Positions 61,856 to 64,000 of a DNA stretch of 64,000 nucleotides are shown piece after piece (within the stretch, counting starts at the first letter, position 1; every line of letters begins with the position of its first letter). Source of the stretch: Bacillota bacterium (GTDB lineage: Bacteria; Bacillota; Clostridia; Lachnospirales; Lachnospiraceae); contig JAEWCQ010000044.1 of assembly GCA_023390555.1 (NCBI GenBank), forward strand, positions 1 to 64,000, read 5' to 3'. The notes under the pieces are model-generated. The model was not told the origin of the DNA. It saw nothing but the letters and a program-made list of their open reading frames with translations, and searched no databases. The translations under genes were made by a program, and so were the position numbers.

Positions 61856-64000
61856 TTACGAATTAATTTCATCTGCGCCCATTTCCTTTGCCGCCAGTTC
61901 CTTCACCGTTTTTAAAAATGCTTCTGCCATATGATACAGTGTTTTCGTCTGTACAATCCTGGACCCCTGCCCGGAAACTGATGTCTCATCGGACGTATCT
62001 GCCTCAGACATCGTTGCTTCGGTCTTATCCATCCTGCCAAACTGATTCAGATTCAGACTTTCGGAAGTAAAAAAGCCGATATCTGCCGACCCTTCTTCCT
62101 CCTGCTGCAAGGCGGATACCAATGTCTCCCTGTTGGATTCCAGCCACTCTGTGGTGGAAGTCCGGTCTGAGGCAACATAGCCCGAAATCCCGTCTGCGGA
62201 AGCCTTCAGCTGCGCCGCAACTTTTCCAAGACCGTCCGTGGAAAACAGCACATCGACAAGTCCCTTTTTTTCCTTGCCGCGGACAATTTTCAAAGAGACA
62301 TTGGTAACTTCATCTCCGACCAGAACAGGTATCGCATAATTCTCTTCTTTTGTTCCGGCCGTCCCAAGTGCAATCTGGGCATTGAGCAGCTTCATGCTAC
62401 GGATATCCAGGGAGTTCACATCCCTGCTCTCGGTAATCATGGTCTTCATAACATTTTCTGCCGTATCTGCCAGTGCCTTTTGTGCTTTAGCCATGTCCTC
62501 CGGTGTCTTGACCGCTTCTCCGAAACGCTCCAGCATATCCTGTTTGACTGACGCAAGATCAATATCCTCCTCACCGTCCGTACGCTCCGTATTCTCCTGA
62601 AAAAATTTCTTAAATGCTGCATTTCGGTTCCGAATCAACTCGGATGCCGCCATTACATTTTGAATGGTATTTGGCATTTTCGAATCTGCAAGCATCTGAT
62701 AAGCCTCTTCCGAAGCTTCTTTACAGGTGGCAAGATCCGAAAGCTGCATTCTCGCATATGCCTCGTCTGCCTCTGTGTCATCATCCGAAGACGCAAGAAC
62801 ATCCGAGAGCTGTTCCGGACTCAGGCTCTGCCAGTCGTCATCCTGTATCAGCTTTTTCATCCGGTGCGGTGTCATAGAGTCAAGGACATCATGTATGCAG
62901 TTTGTCTGATATCCTTTTTCAATCTGCTCCGTAATGGACAGACCATCGTCTTCCACGGTGCTGATTCCCCCAAAATCTTCATCAACCGTATAATCCATAC
63001 TGCCATGTTTTGCAGAACGGACCTGTGTGAGCAGATTCCGCATGGTCATCTCCCCGCCTTGGGCAATCAACGCCCCGACAGCAGCGCCGTCCGTTTTTTC
63101 CACCTGATTGATCAGACGGTAGATTCCGATGTAGGAACTGCGTTCTTCGTCTGTAATTTCATTGCTCTGATCCAGCTTGTACAGATATTTGGAAAAACGT
63201 TCCTCATCTTCCACACCAAGCTCTTTTTTTATCTGCACAGCCTTTTCATTCAGTTCCGTCATCGTCGAGTCAAGCGGATTTTCCCCGGTCTTAATCATTT
63301 CCCGGACAACCGAAGGGGAAAGGTTTTTGAATGCACGCTGCACTTCTTCATCTGCGGCCTTTATCTTCGTAATGGACTCTTCGGTAATTTCCTGACCGTT
63401 ATATGCCAGAATACGGACAGCACGTTCATTGGAATTGCTCGTATCCATGCCCAGATCCGTCAATATATCGTCCACATTGGAAAATGCCTTTTGAATGGAA
63501 TCCCCAAGATCACTGCGTACTGCCGTTTTCATTGTCTCGTAGCTTTGTCCGGCTTTTTCAAAGGTATCTTTTAGAATCTGTCCGGCTTCATGCAGTCCGC
63601 TTAATGTCGCAGTATCTGCATTTTTCGTACCAAGTGCATATGCCGGCATTGTCTTTAATTCCGTGACGGTTTCTATCGTACTGCGGAAGTTTTTCACATT
63701 CTCTGCGCTGGCCTCTATGCCATCCTGCGTAAGAAGATTCTGATAATAACTGTTTTCCTGTGCTTTTAAATCTTCCACCAGCTCTGCAAGAGGTTTTGTA
63801 TCAATGGAAATCCCCTGTTTTAGCAGGGTGTAGTTCGCCTGTGCAGTCATAGCAAGACGTGTTTCTTCAAGCTGCCGACGTGCAGTCAGAAGGGTCAGTC
63901 CCGTTGCGGACAGTTCGGCGGTATCCTCAGCGTAAATACCGGTGCTAACCGCATTTTTTGCTGTTTCCAGGTTCTCAATCGTAAGCTCCATACCCTGATC
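61856..64000 (-). CDS. Large flagellar-locus protein (DUF6240-like), possibly incomplete
   Basis: 711 residues if it starts at the ATG at 63991; the frame stays open to the window edge, so the true start may lie outside. Helical and charged (TAKNAVSTGIYAEDTAELSA, QLEETRLAMTAQANYTLLKQ), with a C-terminal third showing an HDVLDSMTPHRMKKLIQ type region. I match it only to the DUF6240-like group found beside flagellin in Lachnospiraceae; a hook-length or filament-associated role is an inference. Confidence 0.7.
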   Translation of the reverse strand, partial: DQGMELTIENLETAKNAVSTGIYAEDTAELSATGLTLLTARRQLEETRLAMTAQANYTLLKQGISIDTKPLAELVEDLKAQENSYYQNLLTQDGIEASAENVKNFRSTIETVTELKTMPAYALGTKNADTATLSGLHEAGQILKDTFEKAGQSYETMKTAVRSDLGDSIQKAFSNVDDILTDLGMDTSNSNERAVRILAYNGQEITEESITKIKAADEEVQRAFKNLSPSVVREMIKTGENPLDSTMTELNEKAVQIKKELGVEDEERFSKYLYKLDQSNEITDEERSSYIGIYRLINQVEKTDGAAVGALIAQGGEMTMRNLLTQVRSAKHGSMDYTVDEDFGGISTVEDDGLSITEQIEKGYQTNCIHDVLDSMTPHRMKKLIQDDDWQSLSPEQLSDVLASSDDDTEADEAYARMQLSDLATCKEASEEAYQMLADSKMPNTIQNVMAASELIRNRNAAFKKFFQENTERTDGEEDIDLASVKQDMLERFGEAVKTPEDMAKAQKALADTAENVMKTMITESRDVNSLDIRSMKLLNAQIALGTAGTKEENYAIPVLVGDEVTNVSLKIVRGKEKKGLVDVLFSTDGLGKVAAQLKASADGISGYVASDRTSTTEWLESNRETLVSALQQEEEGSADIGFFTSESLNLNQFGRMDKTEATMSEADTSDETSVSGQGSRIVQTKTLYHMAEAFLKTVKELAAKEMGADEINS

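Noticed and set aside
62660..63574. A 304-codon open frame on the plus strand opposite the large flagellar gene
   Set aside because: It lies completely antisense to the 711-residue frame, has no ribosome site, and its residue content (Phe, Leu, Cys, His rich) is typical of a shadow frame. The minus-strand frame has coherent helical composition and fits the flagellar neighbourhood.
1..64000. tRNA or rRNA genes
   Set aside because: No cloverleaf-like or rRNA-like segment was noticed, and the serine integrase uses a protein-coding gene, not a tRNA, as attachment site.

Overview
The window is a chromosomal segment of a low-to-mid GC, motile, Gram-positive Clostridia, most likely a Lachnospiraceae member (Roseburia/Agathobacter-like). 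The basis is a Clostridia-type Tad/Flp pilus locus (DUF5702-like, FHA and Flp1-like proteins), a BofA-family sporulation protein, flagellin, FliS and a sigma-28 promoter, an ECF sigma/anti-sigma pair, and AGGAGG-type ribosome binding sites. The genus is an inference.

Region 1 (1-9.5 kb) is ordinary chromosome: pgi, a small membrane protein, murG, an ECF sigma/anti-sigma/SH3b cell-envelope operon, a HIT hydrolase, a sensorless histidine kinase, a flavodoxin-like/SCP2 protein and a rhomboid protease. Region 2 (9.5-16.3 kb and 56.8-59.1 kb) is a single Tad pilus operon on the minus strand. In transcription order it encodes a prepilin peptidase, a CpaE/TadZ-like protein, CpaF, TadB, TadC, Flp pilin, a DUF5702-like protein, a TadE-like protein, a second prepilin peptidase, a small TadE-like protein and an FHA protein. 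The operon is split by a prophage inside cpaF. Region 4 (59.2-64 kb) holds bofA, a DUF2508 gene, fliS, flagellin and a large flagellar-locus gene that runs to the window edge.

Region 3 is a 40,568 bp siphovirus-type prophage integrated by a large serine recombinase exactly at the Walker B codons of cpaF. The GAT (Asp) codon is present at both junctions, and excision would restore a 414-residue CpaF in frame. The deduced attP is a 48 bp near-perfect dyad around a TC/GA dinucleotide. Reading leftwards on the minus strand from the immunity region, an early operon of many tiny genes leads to an unusual replication module, then DUF genes, HNH nucleases and a methyltransferase, a late regulator, terminase, portal, protease, capsid, connector and tail genes, a 1.87 kaa tape measure, an S74-chaperone tail protein, holin and endolysin. 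On the plus strand lie the CI-like repressor, an Ltp-like (superinfection exclusion) membrane protein, HicAB and the integrase. A divergent promoter pair with three operators forms the lysogeny switch.

The least ordinary parts are in the prophage. The replication module has a single-Tyr HUH (rolling-circle) initiator next to PcfK, PcfJ and an RNase H-like protein that has lost most catalytic residues, with no recognisable DnaB, DnaC or RecT homologue. A very strong antisense promoter and terminator in the rep leader predict a roughly 65 nt counter-transcribed RNA. A perfect 16 bp palindrome (GTTGCACCGGTGCAAC) occurs four times across the prophage and was not found in the flanks. A G9 tract separates a zinc-ribbon ORF from an out-of-frame HTH ORF. 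In the host, a 22 bp perfect inverted repeat would sequester the Shine-Dalgarno and GTG start of the TadE-like gene. All calls come from reading the sequence; no database search or folding program was run.
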